This document shows, one piece after another, positions 26,678 through 34,388 of a stretch of DNA of 49,911 nt. The stretch's first letter is position 1; each line of letters opens with the position of its first letter. The notes under the pieces were generated by a model, which saw only the letters and a list, made by a program, of their open reading frames with translations, did not search any database and had not been told where the DNA came from. The position numbers and the translations under genes are program-made. This stretch comes from Armatimonadetes bacterium UBA5419 (GTDB lineage: Bacteria > Armatimonadota > UBA10988): the NCBI GenBank assembly GCA_002409445.1, contig DHNJ01000274.1:9758-59668 (forward strand), given 5' to 3'.

Positions 26678-27874
26678 ATGAAGCGGACGGTGCTGCATGT
26701 CGAGCTGCCGGGGGTGCATGTGGCGGCGGTGCGCGAGCTGGATCTGGTCCGCGCAGGGGAGCCGGTGGTGGTCATCTCCGGGGGGCGGGTGCTGGATGTC
26801 GAGGGGTTGGATGGGGTCCATCGGGGGCAGGCGGTGCTGCGCGCGCGGCGGGTGGCGCCGGGAGTCGAGTTTATCCCGGCGGGGGTCTTGGCGGGGGCCG
26901 AGACCTACCGCGCGGCGTGGGACGAGCTGTTGACGATGGGTCCGAGCGTCGAGCCGACGGCCTGGCATGCGGGCTATGTCGAGGTCACCGGCTGTCTGCC
27001 GCGGCGCGGGGTCAAGGCGCACCTGGCCGCGTTGGGTCGACGGCTTGAAGCGGTCACCAGCCAGCCGCCGGCCCAGGGGCTGAGCGTGAACAAACTGATC
27101 GCCCGCCACGCGTCGCCCGCCGGCCAGGTGGTCGGCGCACGTGAGGCACTCGGCTTCCTCCATCGCCAGCGGCTGCGGCCCTCGGTCCTGATCGATAAGC
27201 GCGTCATCGCCTTGCTCGACGAACTGGGCTGCCGCCGCTGGGGCCAGGTCAGCGAGGTGCCGGAGCCGCGGCTGCGGGCGCTGTTTGGCCTGCGCGGCTC
27301 GGTGCTCGCGCGCTGGGCGGCGGGCGATGATCCGCGGCCGGTCAAGCCCCGCTACCCGCCGCCGATCGAGACTGCGGGGGTCATCTTGGGGCCCGAGGAA
27401 CGTGAGGCCTGGCTGAACCACTGCCAGCAGCTGGCCGCAACGTTGGCCGCGCGGCTGGTGCGGCGGGGCGAGCTGACCACCGAGATCATCTTGACCCTAG
27501 CCCTCCGCCCCTGCCAAGCTTCGGCCTGGCGCCGCGACGTCTGGCGCACGTTTCGCCGCCGGCTGGCGCGCGGGGTAAACGGGGCCGAACGGCTGACGCA
27601 AATCGTCCTGGGGCTGCTGCCGGCCGATCTCGACCCGCTGAACATCGACGAGATCCGCATCACGCTGCGCGGGCTGCGCTCCGCGGGGGCGGTGCAAGGC
27701 ACCCTCTTCCGCGACGCCCGCGAGGAGCGTGACCACCTGCTGGATAGCGCCTTCGCCCGCGTGCGGGCGCGCTACGGGTTACTAGGCTTAGCCTATGCGC
27801 CGGAGGTCAGCGACACAGGGCCGCGGCTGGCTGAGACGGTGTTGGAGATGGACGGAGTCGCCGCCCTGGCTTAG
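26678..27874 (+). CDS. ImuB-like Y-family polymerase homologue with a degenerate active site
   Basis: Protein of 398 aa with the Y-family layout. The start (RTVLHVELPGVHVAAV) aligns with the first catalytic block, but the metal-binding Asp is replaced. At the second block the usual SxDEAYLDLT reads AWHAGYVEVTG, so the catalytic Asp-Glu pair is missing too. The thumb helix-hairpin-helix (DELGCRRWGQVSEVPEPRL) and little finger are present. This fits ImuB, the catalytically dead partner in mutagenic repair, although no ImuA or DnaE2 is adjacent. GGAGGGGAG precedes the ATG. Codon use, with many GGG and GTG, is unlike the C-ending neighbours, hinting at transfer. Its end overlaps the convergent zinc-ribbon gene by 4 bases. 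Confidence 0.75.
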   Translation: MKRTVLHVELPGVHVAAVRELDLVRAGEPVVVISGGRVLDVEGLDGVHRGQAVLRARRVAPGVEFIPAGVLAGAETYRAAWDELLTMGPSVEPTAWHAGYVEVTGCLPRRGVKAHLAALGRRLEAVTSQPPAQGLSVNKLIARHASPAGQVVGAREALGFLHRQRLRPSVLIDKRVIALLDELGCRRWGQVSEVPEPRLRALFGLRGSVLARWAAGDDPRPVKPRYPPPIETAGVILGPEEREAWLNHCQQLAATLAARLVRRGELTTEIILTLALRPCQASAWRRDVWRTFRRRLARGVNGAERLTQIVLGLLPADLDPLNIDEIRITLRGLRSAGAVQGTLFRDAREERDHLLDSAFARVRARYGLLGLAYAPEVSDTGPRLAETVLEMDGVAALA

Positions 27875-28581
27875 TCCTCGGGCGGCACGCGGGGCAGATC
27901 GCCGGCGGCTGCGGGCGGATCCGTCGCGGCGGGGCGGGCTGCGGGCGGCGCCGGGGCGTCGGCCGTGACCGATGTACCACAGGCGTGGCAGAACCGCGCG
28001 CCGGCATGCAGCGCCGCGCCGCAGCTAGCGCAGAACCCGCCGCCAGCCGCCGGGGCAGGCGCAGGCGGCGTCTGGTCGCGGTCGCGCGCGCCGCGCATGG
28101 CCTCGATGTCCTCGTCGATCTCGACCTCACGACGGGTCGAGACACGCTGCCGCGGGCCCTCGTACTCCTCGTCGAGCCGGCCGTGTTGGTTGACGTACCA
28201 CTCGACGTAATCGAGCACGCGCTCGGGCAGCTTGAGCTGCTGGTAGATGCCGTAGCCGGTCGCCGCGCCGGCGCCGATGGCGATCAGCGGGTTGATCAGG
28301 CGCAGGCCCACCGCCGCCGCGGCGCCAACACCCTTGTCGAGCCATTCGCCGGTGCTCACATCAACGCGGAACCCACGCGCCAGCGGTGTCAGCCGAACGT
28401 TGACCGCCTGCGAGTTGAAGGACAGCTTGGTGACCAGGTTCTCCTTCTTGGCCTGCAAGAAGATCGTCGCGCCCTCGATGAAATCCTGGACCTCGAACCC
28501 GTCCTGCACGAACCAATCGATGACACCATCGGCCAGGTCGTCCAGATCGAGATCGACGTTGCGGTACACACGTTCGGGCAT
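27871..28581 (-). CDS. Zinc-ribbon protein of unknown function
   Basis: Protein of 236 aa. The N-terminal 75 residues (ERVYRNVDLDLDDLADGVIDWF) look like a small alpha/beta domain. A Gly/Ala-rich hydrophobic stretch around 85-112 (GVGAAAAVGLRLINPLIAIGAG) could be a membrane hairpin, and a charged linker follows. A zinc ribbon (CASCG, then CHACG) lies near 185-205, then an Ala/Pro-rich tail. Such ribbons often sit on membrane-associated or glycine-zipper proteins. I do not recognise a specific function. The ATG at 28581 has GGGAG 6 bases upstream and its own promoter. Confidence 0.75.
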   Translation of the reverse strand: MPERVYRNVDLDLDDLADGVIDWFVQDGFEVQDFIEGATIFLQAKKENLVTKLSFNSQAVNVRLTPLARGFRVDVSTGEWLDKGVGAAAAVGLRLINPLIAIGAGAATGYGIYQQLKLPERVLDYVEWYVNQHGRLDEEYEGPRQRVSTRREVEIDEDIEAMRGARDRDQTPPAPAPAAGGGFCASCGAALHAGARFCHACGTSVTADAPAPPAARPAATDPPAAAGDLPRVPPED

Positions 28582-28635
28582 CGTCTGCTCCCTTAGTCAC
28601 GCTAAGCCACGCCGTGCGCGCGGCCCCTATTGCCT

Positions 28636-28664
28636 AGGATAGTGTCGTCCGGCCAGCGACGCAA
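28636..28664 (-). promoter_or_regulatory. Promoter of the zinc-ribbon gene
   Basis: On the minus strand TTGCGT (28659-28664), 17-base spacer, TATCCT (28636-28641), about 55 bases before the start. It is back to back with the tatA promoter, 7 bases away. Confidence 0.6.
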
Positions 28665-28670
28665 GCGGAA

Positions 28671-28699
28671 TTGACAGGCCGGGGCCCGGCGGCTAGACT
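28671..28699 (+). promoter_or_regulatory. Promoter of tatA
   Basis: TTGACA (28671-28676), 17-base spacer, TAGACT (28694-28699), then a roughly 45-base leader with GGGAG before the ATG at 28744. Confidence 0.75.
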
Positions 28700-28743
28700 G
28701 GGAGCACGGTCGACGCGTGTGAAACGACCGGTGGGAGCGCACT

Positions 28744-28998
28744 ATGGGTCTCGGCCCTCCAGAACTGATCATCATCCTGGTCATCCTCTTCCTGCTCTTC
28801 GGCGCGAAGAAGCTGCCCGAACTGGCCAAGTCTTCCGGCGAAGCGCTCCGTGAATTCAAGAAGGCGACCAAGGAAGCCATGGCCGAAGACGACGAACCGG
28901 CCAAGACCGCTGCGGCTGCGCCGGCTGAGCCCACGCAGCGTCGCATGGAGACCACCACCGAAGAGCCGACCACCACGGTTACCGACTCGTCGGCCTAG
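28744..28998 (+). CDS. tatA: Twin-arginine translocase subunit TatA/TatE
   Basis: Small membrane protein (84 aa) that forms the variable pore of the Tat system exporting folded proteins, including cofactor-loaded redox enzymes. Classic layout: GPPELIIILVILFLLFG helix, the FGAKKLPELA hinge, an amphipathic helix (KSSGEALREFKKATKEA) and an acidic Thr-rich tail. No tatC or tatB lies nearby, so it stands alone behind its own promoter. [NiFe] hydrogenases, whose maturation genes lie just downstream on the other strand, are common Tat cargo. Confidence 0.95.
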   Translation: MGLGPPELIIILVILFLLFGAKKLPELAKSSGEALREFKKATKEAMAEDDEPAKTAAAAPAEPTQRRMETTTEEPTTTVTDSSA

Positions 28999-29015
28999 TC
29001 CCCACCCCTCTTCAC

Positions 29016-29049
29016 CGACGCCCGCGCACCGCTCAGGTCGCGGGCGTCG
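29016..29049. terminator. Bidirectional terminator between tatA and hypB
   Basis: Eleven-base perfect stem (CGACGCCCGCG with CGCGGGCGTCG) and a 12-base loop, between the convergent genes. The right arm lies inside the last codons of hypB. On the plus strand CGCTTTGGG follows; there is no long U-tract on either side. Confidence 0.65.
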
Positions 29050-29698
29050 CGCTTTGGGTCGCCCGCCGCGCGCGCAGCCACTCAAACCAGGCATCCAACC
29101 CCTCGCCGCTCGTACTCGACACGTGGATCACCTCCACCGTGCCGTTGAGCTGCCGGAGGTCATCCATGAACCGTTCCAAGCGAAACGGCACGTGCGGCAG
29201 CAGGTCGGCCTTGGTCAAGAGCACGAGATCCGCCTCGCGCCACAGCCGCGGGTACTTGACGATCTTGTCCTCGCCCTCGGTCACGCTGAGCAGGCCGATC
29301 TTGGTGTCGTGGCCCAGATCGTAGCCGACCGGACAGACCAGGTTGCCCACGTTCTCGATGTACAGCACGTCGAACTCGTCCAGGTCGAAGTGCTCCAACG
29401 CGTTCGACACCATCGCCGCGTCAAGATGGCAGCCGCCATCGGTATTGATCTGGACCGTCTGGGCAAACGGTGCCAGGCGCTCGGCGTCCAAAGATGTCGC
29501 CAGATCTCCGACGACCACCGCCTGCCGCCACTCCTGCGCAAAGTGCTGTAGGGTCTGCTCTAGCAACGTCGTCTTGCCCGACCCGGGCGAACTGATCAGG
29601 TTCGGGCAGAACACACCCGCGGCGCGCAGCCGCGCGCGGATCCCACCCGCCAGGGCGTCGTTCAGCTTGAGTACGTTGTGGACCACATCAACCCGCAT
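29033..29698 (-). CDS. hypB: Hydrogenase nickel-incorporation GTPase HypB
   Basis: SIMIBI-class GTPase (221 aa) that, with HypA, delivers nickel to the large subunit of [NiFe] hydrogenase. P-loop SSPGSGKTTLLEQT, switch GDLATSLDAERL, metal-site region NTDGGCHLDAAMV, IENVGNLVCP and base-specificity LTKADLL are all present. It lacks the N-terminal His-rich nickel-storage stretch seen in some HypB proteins. Its start overlaps hypA by 11 bases. It is last gene of the protease-hypA-hypB operon. Confidence 0.95.
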   Translation of the reverse strand: MRVDVVHNVLKLNDALAGGIRARLRAAGVFCPNLISSPGSGKTTLLEQTLQHFAQEWRQAVVVGDLATSLDAERLAPFAQTVQINTDGGCHLDAAMVSNALEHFDLDEFDVLYIENVGNLVCPVGYDLGHDTKIGLLSVTEGEDKIVKYPRLWREADLVLLTKADLLPHVPFRLERFMDDLRQLNGTVEVIHVSSTSGEGLDAWFEWLRARRATQSATPAT

Positions 29699-30035
29699 CG
29701 CTCAACTCCACGCGCGTCAGCAGCAGCTCCGTGCCGTCCACCGTCTCGCAATCCGCGACGTCGCAAACCGGACACAGGAAGACGACATCGTCGACCGCAA
29801 ACTCAAGGCCGCAGCGCCGGCAACGCGCGCGCACCGGCACCGTCTCAATGACTAGAGCGGCGTCCTCGGCCGCCGTACCCACCGCCAAGCCGCGAAACGC
29901 CAACTCCAGGCTCGCTGGCACGACCCCGGCCAACTCACCAGCCTGCACCGTGATCGCCGCTACTCGCGTACCATGCTCCGCCGCGATCTCCAGCACCACG
30001 GGCAGGAGCGCCGCCGCCAGGCTGACTTCATGCAA
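29688..30035 (-). CDS. hypA: Hydrogenase maturation nickel chaperone HypA
   Basis: Nickel metallochaperone of 115 aa. The N-terminal MHEVSL carries the nickel-binding His2, and a zinc site is formed by CRRCG and CPVCD. It passes nickel to HypB or to the hydrogenase precursor. It overlaps the protease gene by 8 bases and hypB by 11 bases. Confidence 0.93.
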   Translation of the reverse strand: MHEVSLAAALLPVVLEIAAEHGTRVAAITVQAGELAGVVPASLELAFRGLAVGTAAEDAALVIETVPVRARCRRCGLEFAVDDVVFLCPVCDVADCETVDGTELLLTRVELSDAG

Positions 30036-30534
30036 GGCTAGGCCCTGCCTCCCCCAAAGCGCCAGCCAGCAGCGCAGCCACGAGCGCCTCGGCGCGCGCG
30101 TGGCAGGCTGGCGTCAACTGGTCGTGAAACTCGAAGTCCTCGCCCCGCACCGTGCAGCGGAAGCCCTCGGCACTGCGCCCATACGCACTGTCGGCGAGCG
30201 CCAACAGGGTCGCCGGATCGAGGACATGGGAGGTCAGGCCCAGCCCCGAGCGGCGGTCGACCGGCGCGACCAGCACGTCCGGCTCACCCACGTGCGCGTC
30301 AATGAACAGGACTCGATCTACCTGCGCGCAATCCTCGGCGAGCCCCATGTCGAGTTGCTGCACCCACATCGTCCGCACCCGGTGCTCCGCGACATTGACC
30401 CAGGCGGTCCCCGGCTCGCCCAGCAGCCCGACCGCCGGCAGGCCCCAGGCCGCGTTGAGGCGGTTCAGGACGTAGTGGCCGGCGCCGTCATCGGTGCGGC
30501 TCGGGTTCCCGTAGGCGATGGCCAGGAGGTCCAT
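30028..30534 (-). CDS. [NiFe]-hydrogenase maturation protease (HyaD/HupD family)
   Basis: Endopeptidase of 168 aa that trims the C-terminus of the hydrogenase large subunit after nickel insertion. AYGNPSRTDDGAGHYV is the family N-terminus with the metal-binding Asp, and VLFIDAHVGEPD holds the second ligand region. The usual late His may be the one in GLTSHVLDP. The ATG at 30534 has no Shine-Dalgarno site but follows an extended -10 by 7 bases. It leads the hypA-hypB operon; no hydrogenase structural gene is in the window. Confidence 0.85.
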   Translation of the reverse strand: MDLLAIAYGNPSRTDDGAGHYVLNRLNAAWGLPAVGLLGEPGTAWVNVAEHRVRTMWVQQLDMGLAEDCAQVDRVLFIDAHVGEPDVLVAPVDRRSGLGLTSHVLDPATLLALADSAYGRSAEGFRCTVRGEDFEFHDQLTPACHARAEALVAALLAGALGEAGPSLA

Positions 30535-30541
30535 GGCGGGC

Positions 30542-30550
30542 AGTGTAGCA
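30542..30550 (-). promoter_or_regulatory. Extended -10 element directly upstream of the maturation protease
   Basis: On the minus strand TGCTACACT followed by 7 bases and the ATG at 30534. Same layout as at the TerC and ribF genes, indicating a leaderless transcript. Confidence 0.55.
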
Positions 30551-30610
30551 TAGCGCTTCGGCCGCCGTGGCCACCCGCTGGACTTGCCCAGAATCGTAAT
30601 CGGCGGGATC

Positions 30611-32866
30611 ATGTCAGGGCACCAGCCGAAGGAAGTCGCGACGTTGAGCCATACCGATAACTCACCCGGCGGGGCGCCGATTGAGCCGCCGCCGAGCTAC
30701 ATCAGCTACCGTGTCGTCGAGAAGCCGCGCCCGGGCCGCGGCCGCCGCCACCGGTCCGACGCGAGCAACGCCCGCCCCAGCAGCCGCGTCCGGCTCGTGC
30801 AGCACGCCGATGCACCGCGCATCGGCCCCACCCTGCGCCGGGCGATGGGCATCCTCGCCCTCGCCCTGGTCACTGGCACTCTGGTCGGCTTGAGCGTGCC
30901 GCGCTCGGGCCGGACGGGCTGGAGCCAGCTCGCCCGCCTCGACCTGCCCCGGTTCCACTGGCCGGTCTTCGCCCGCTACACGCCACGCGTCTACGTCGCC
31001 AGAGAGGATAGCCCTCTGGTGCGCGGACGCTACCTCAGTGACCGTCCGCTGCAGATCTCCCTCGCCCGCCCCCTCGCCCTGTATGGCGTCCTCGCGCCGG
31101 GCAACTACGACGCCCCGCAACCTGATCCGCTGCTCGACACACCCGGTCCGCGGCTGCCGAGCCTGACCTCGGGCCTCAGCCGCAACGCCCTGCGCCACCG
31201 TCAGGTTTGGGGCCTCCGGCCGGCCGAGTTTGCCCCGGTCGCCGACGCCGCCTACGTGCCGTTCGTCACCTACCACGACGTCGTGGCGGGCGAGAAAGAC
31301 GTCTGGTTCGATGTCGAGGCGGCCGAGTTCGAGGCGCAACTCGACCAGATCGCCGCCGCCGGCGCCACGCCGATCAGCCTGCGGCAGTGGTGGAACTACG
31401 CCACACGCGGTGACTCGCTACCACCCAAGCCCATCGTCCTGACCTTCGATGACGGCTACGAGAGCATCTACACCGAGATCTGGCCGCGGCTCGCCAAGCG
31501 CGGCTGGCCCGCGGTCTACTGCATCGTCACTGGCACCGTCGGCCGCCAGGTCAACGTGAAGCCGAAGGTCACCTGGGACCAGCTCCGCGAGATGGCCGCC
31601 AGTGGCCTTTGCGATTTCGTTTCGCATTCAGTCAATCACCCGATCCTGACCAATGTCTCGATGGACGAGGTGCGCCGCGAGTTGGCCGAGAGCAAGGCGA
31701 CTCTGGAACGAGAACTCAAGGCGCCAATGCAGTTTTTCTCGTATCCCGAGGGCAAGTACAACCAGCGGATCATCGCGGCGGTCGAGGACGCCGGGTACGT
31801 GGCCGCACTGGCGTACACCCCGGGCGCGAGTTCCGTGGCCAAGACACCGTTCGAGGTCATGCGCTACACCGACACGCAACTGGACTACGCACTACGGCGA
31901 GCCGATGCGAGTTGGCTGCGCGAGGCTCCTTACTCAGCAGACGCGCAGATCGCGGATCTGGCCCCCGGCGAGAGCCGCAACTACGGCCCAATCGAGATCC
32001 GGCAGCGTGACCTGAAGGTTGGCCGCCAAACGATCCCGATGACCTGGATTACCGGTGGCGTACCCATCACGGTCCATGCCGACTACCGCTATGCCGTCGG
32101 TGATGTCGCTGCGGTTGTCGGCGCGCCGGCGGGCATCAACGGCAGCTTCTTCCAGCTCGCGCACCTTCGCGACATCTCCAATGCGATGTTGGGACCGGTC
32201 ATGTCGCAGCTGACCACGACCCGCGATAGCGACCGCTGGCGTCGTGAGCAGCTCGCCGTGCCCGCCTCGATCCAGGACTACAACCAATACATCCCCGGCG
32301 CGCCGCACGATGTCGTGCGCCTGGTTGGCCGACCGTACGTGCTCATCGGCCGCAGTCAGATCAAGGTTGTGCCCTTCGCGGAGAACCTCAACTCGTTGGC
32401 GGCGGCACAACAGATCGTCCCCGACGTGACCGACGCGTTCGTCGGTGGCGGCTGGCTGGTGCGCGATGGCCATCCGCTGACCAAGGAGGAAATGGACCAG
32501 GTCGCCACACGGGACCACGACGACACGCGCCGGCGCGCCTGGTTTGCGATCGACCGCCACGGCGCACCGATGATCGGCGCCTGCCCCAGCAGCCAGCGCA
32601 GTACCACCGTCGCCGAGGCGCTGGTCAAGTGCGGTGCCTACCAGGCCGTGCTGCTCGACTCGGGGTTCTCCAGTTCGCTGATCTTCCAGGACAACATCTA
32701 CGTCACCGGCCACTCGGACCGCCAGCCTTCACGACCCGTACCCCACATGATCCTGCTGAAGGGCGCGGTCAACGAGGATACCGCCGCGAGCGTCGAAGCG
32801 CCTGCCGCGCACCAGTTGGGCAACGACCCCGGCGCTGCCAGAGCAGGTAGCCGGCGCCGCCGCTAA
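30611..32866 (+). CDS. Membrane-anchored NodB polysaccharide deacetylase fused to an NAGPA-type phosphodiester glycosidase domain
   Basis: Envelope protein of about 751 aa. A basic cytosolic N-terminus of about 75 residues precedes one membrane helix (MGILALALVTGTLVGLSV). Residues about 220-440 form a NodB domain: VLTFDDGYESIY (catalytic Asp pair), SHSVNHP (metal His) and FSYPEGKYN. This domain removes N-acetyl groups from glycans such as poly-GlcNAc or peptidoglycan. Residues about 460-735 resemble the NAGPA/DUF2233 phosphodiester glycosidase fold (AGINGSFFQ and a late LDSGFSSSL). ATG 30611 is annotated; TTG at 30644, 8 bases after AAGGAAG, is a credible alternative. The C-terminus is Arg-rich. 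Confidence 0.82.
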   Translation: MSGHQPKEVATLSHTDNSPGGAPIEPPPSYISYRVVEKPRPGRGRRHRSDASNARPSSRVRLVQHADAPRIGPTLRRAMGILALALVTGTLVGLSVPRSGRTGWSQLARLDLPRFHWPVFARYTPRVYVAREDSPLVRGRYLSDRPLQISLARPLALYGVLAPGNYDAPQPDPLLDTPGPRLPSLTSGLSRNALRHRQVWGLRPAEFAPVADAAYVPFVTYHDVVAGEKDVWFDVEAAEFEAQLDQIAAAGATPISLRQWWNYATRGDSLPPKPIVLTFDDGYESIYTEIWPRLAKRGWPAVYCIVTGTVGRQVNVKPKVTWDQLREMAASGLCDFVSHSVNHPILTNVSMDEVRRELAESKATLERELKAPMQFFSYPEGKYNQRIIAAVEDAGYVAALAYTPGASSVAKTPFEVMRYTDTQLDYALRRADASWLREAPYSADAQIADLAPGESRNYGPIEIRQRDLKVGRQTIPMTWITGGVPITVHADYRYAVGDVAAVVGAPAGINGSFFQLAHLRDISNAMLGPVMSQLTTTRDSDRWRREQLAVPASIQDYNQYIPGAPHDVVRLVGRPYVLIGRSQIKVVPFAENLNSLAAAQQIVPDVTDAFVGGGWLVRDGHPLTKEEMDQVATRDHDDTRRRAWFAIDRHGAPMIGACPSSQRSTTVAEALVKCGAYQAVLLDSGFSSSLIFQDNIYVTGHSDRQPSRPVPHMILLKGAVNEDTAASVEAPAAHQLGNDPGAARAGSRRRR

Positions 32867-32884
32867 GCCGCCGCCCAAAGCCGC

Positions 32885-32910
32885 GCGCCGCCACCCGCAG
32901 GCGGCGGCGC
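32885..32910. terminator. Hairpin between convergent genes before gdhA
   Basis: Eight-base perfect stem (GCGCCGCC with GGCGGCGC) and a 10-base loop in the 74-base gap between two convergent stops. Probable shared terminator; no U-tract. Confidence 0.5.
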
Positions 32911-32940
32911 ACCGGCGCTCAACGCTGCCCCGTCAGGAGG

Positions 32941-34275
32941 CTACACGCAGCCCTGCTCGTACATCGCCGTGCCGACCTTGAGGAAGCCCGCGACGTTCGC
33001 CCCGAGCAGGAGGTTGCCCGGATCACCAAACTCCTCCGCGGCTTCCGCGCACTGGTGGTAGATGTTGACCATGATCACGTTCAGGCGCGCATCGACCTCT
33101 TCGAACGTCCAGGACAGACGCACGGAGTTCTGGCTCATCTCCAGCCCCGAGGTCGCCACGCCACCAGCGTTGGCCGCCTTACCCGGCCCGTAGACGAGCT
33201 TGTTGGCGATGAAGCAATCCGCCGCTTCTGGCGTCGAGGGCATATTGGCGCCTTCACCAACCGCCCGGCAGCCGTTCGCCACGAGCGCTGCGGCCGACTC
33301 GCCGTCGATCTCGTTCTGCGTGGCACAGGGCAGGGCGATGTCGCACGGGATGTGCCAGATGGCGTGACAGCGCGGGTCGAAGGTCGCCAGCGTACGGGTC
33401 TTGACGTACTCGCTGATGCGCTTGCGCTCAACTTCCTTGAGCTGCTTGACCAGGGCCAAGTCGATGCCATCGGGATCATGAATAAAGCCGCCCGAGTCGC
33501 TCATCGCGACCACCTTCGCGCCCAGCGCGGTCGCCTTCTCGGCGGCGTAGATGGCCACGTTGCCGGAACCGGAGATGACGACCTTGGTCCCATCGAAACC
33601 CATCTGCCGAGCACGCAGCGCCTCGTCCATGAAGTAGCAGAGGCCGAAGCCGGTGGCCTCGGTGCGCGCCAGGCTGCCGCCCCATGTCAGGCCCTTGCCG
33701 GTGAACACACCCGTAAACTCATTCGCCAGACGCTTGTACTGGCCGTACATGTAGCCGACTTCGCGCGCACCAGTGCCGATATCGCCCGCTGGCACATCCG
33801 TGTCGGCCCCGATGTGCCGCCACAGCTCGGTCGCGAACGACTGGCAGAAGCGCATCACCTCACCGTCGGTCTTTCCCTTCGGGTCGAAGTCGCTACCGCC
33901 CTTGCCCCCGCCCATCGGCAGGCAGGTCAGCGAGTTCTTCAAGGTCTGCTCGAAGCCGAGGAACTTGAGGATGCTAAGGTTCACCGACGGGTGCAGGCGC
34001 AGGCCGCCCTTGTAGGGTCCCAGCGCGGAGTTGAACTGGATGCGGAAGCCGCGATTGACCTGCGTCTGGCAGGTGTCGTCCATCCACGGCACACGGAAGA
34101 TGATCTGCCGCTCGGGCTCGATGAAGCGCTCGAAGATGCCCGCCTTGAGCCACTTCGGGTGCTTCTGGGCAACCGGCTCCAGCGACTCCAAGACCTCGGT
34201 CACGGCCTGATGAAACTCAGGCTCGCCCGGGTTCCGCGCCTCAAGGATCTCGTACACACCTGCTAGTACGCTCAT
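32941..34275 (-). CDS. gdhA: Glutamate dehydrogenase, NADP-type
   Basis: Interconverts 2-oxoglutarate plus ammonia and glutamate. At 444 aa it is the usual hexameric, bacterial assimilatory type. FNSALGPYKGGLRLHPSVN and LPMGGGKGGSDFDPKGK contain the substrate-binding lysines; PAGDIGTGAREVGYMYG and the nucleotide loop ISGSGNVAIYA are intact. GGAGAGGGAG precedes the ATG at 34275. It links the 2-oxoglutarate used by SucA to nitrogen assimilation, though the loci are 30 kb apart. Confidence 0.97.
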   Translation of the reverse strand: MSVLAGVYEILEARNPGEPEFHQAVTEVLESLEPVAQKHPKWLKAGIFERFIEPERQIIFRVPWMDDTCQTQVNRGFRIQFNSALGPYKGGLRLHPSVNLSILKFLGFEQTLKNSLTCLPMGGGKGGSDFDPKGKTDGEVMRFCQSFATELWRHIGADTDVPAGDIGTGAREVGYMYGQYKRLANEFTGVFTGKGLTWGGSLARTEATGFGLCYFMDEALRARQMGFDGTKVVISGSGNVAIYAAEKATALGAKVVAMSDSGGFIHDPDGIDLALVKQLKEVERKRISEYVKTRTLATFDPRCHAIWHIPCDIALPCATQNEIDGESAAALVANGCRAVGEGANMPSTPEAADCFIANKLVYGPGKAANAGGVATSGLEMSQNSVRLSWTFEEVDARLNVIMVNIYHQCAEAAEEFGDPGNLLLGANVAGFLKVGTAMYEQGCV

Positions 34276-34326
34276 CTCCCTCTCCTTGCTACGACCAGAC
34301 GGGCTCGTAGCTCACTCCAAGAGCGC

Positions 34327-34355
34327 ACACTATCACGAGGTCGCCATAGCTCCAA
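34327..34355 (-). promoter_or_regulatory. Promoter of gdhA
   Basis: On the minus strand TTGGAG (34350-34355), 17-base spacer, TAGTGT (34327-34332) extended by an upstream TG. It lies in the 113-base gap after the ribF stop, which holds nothing else I can identify. Confidence 0.5.
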
Positions 34356-34388
34356 GGGTTTGTTTCTGACTTGTTTCGAGGGGGTGGA

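Noticed and set aside
25193..27421. A 742-codon open frame on the minus strand antisense to the oxidoreductase, isomerase and ImuB-like genes
   Set aside because: Long antisense frames are expected in GC-rich DNA. The plus-strand genes have clear motifs, ribosome sites and a promoter; this frame has no recognisable domain and spans several genes.
33055..34266. A 403-codon plus-strand frame opposite gdhA
   Set aside because: gdhA is unmistakable on the other strand and this frame has no features of its own.
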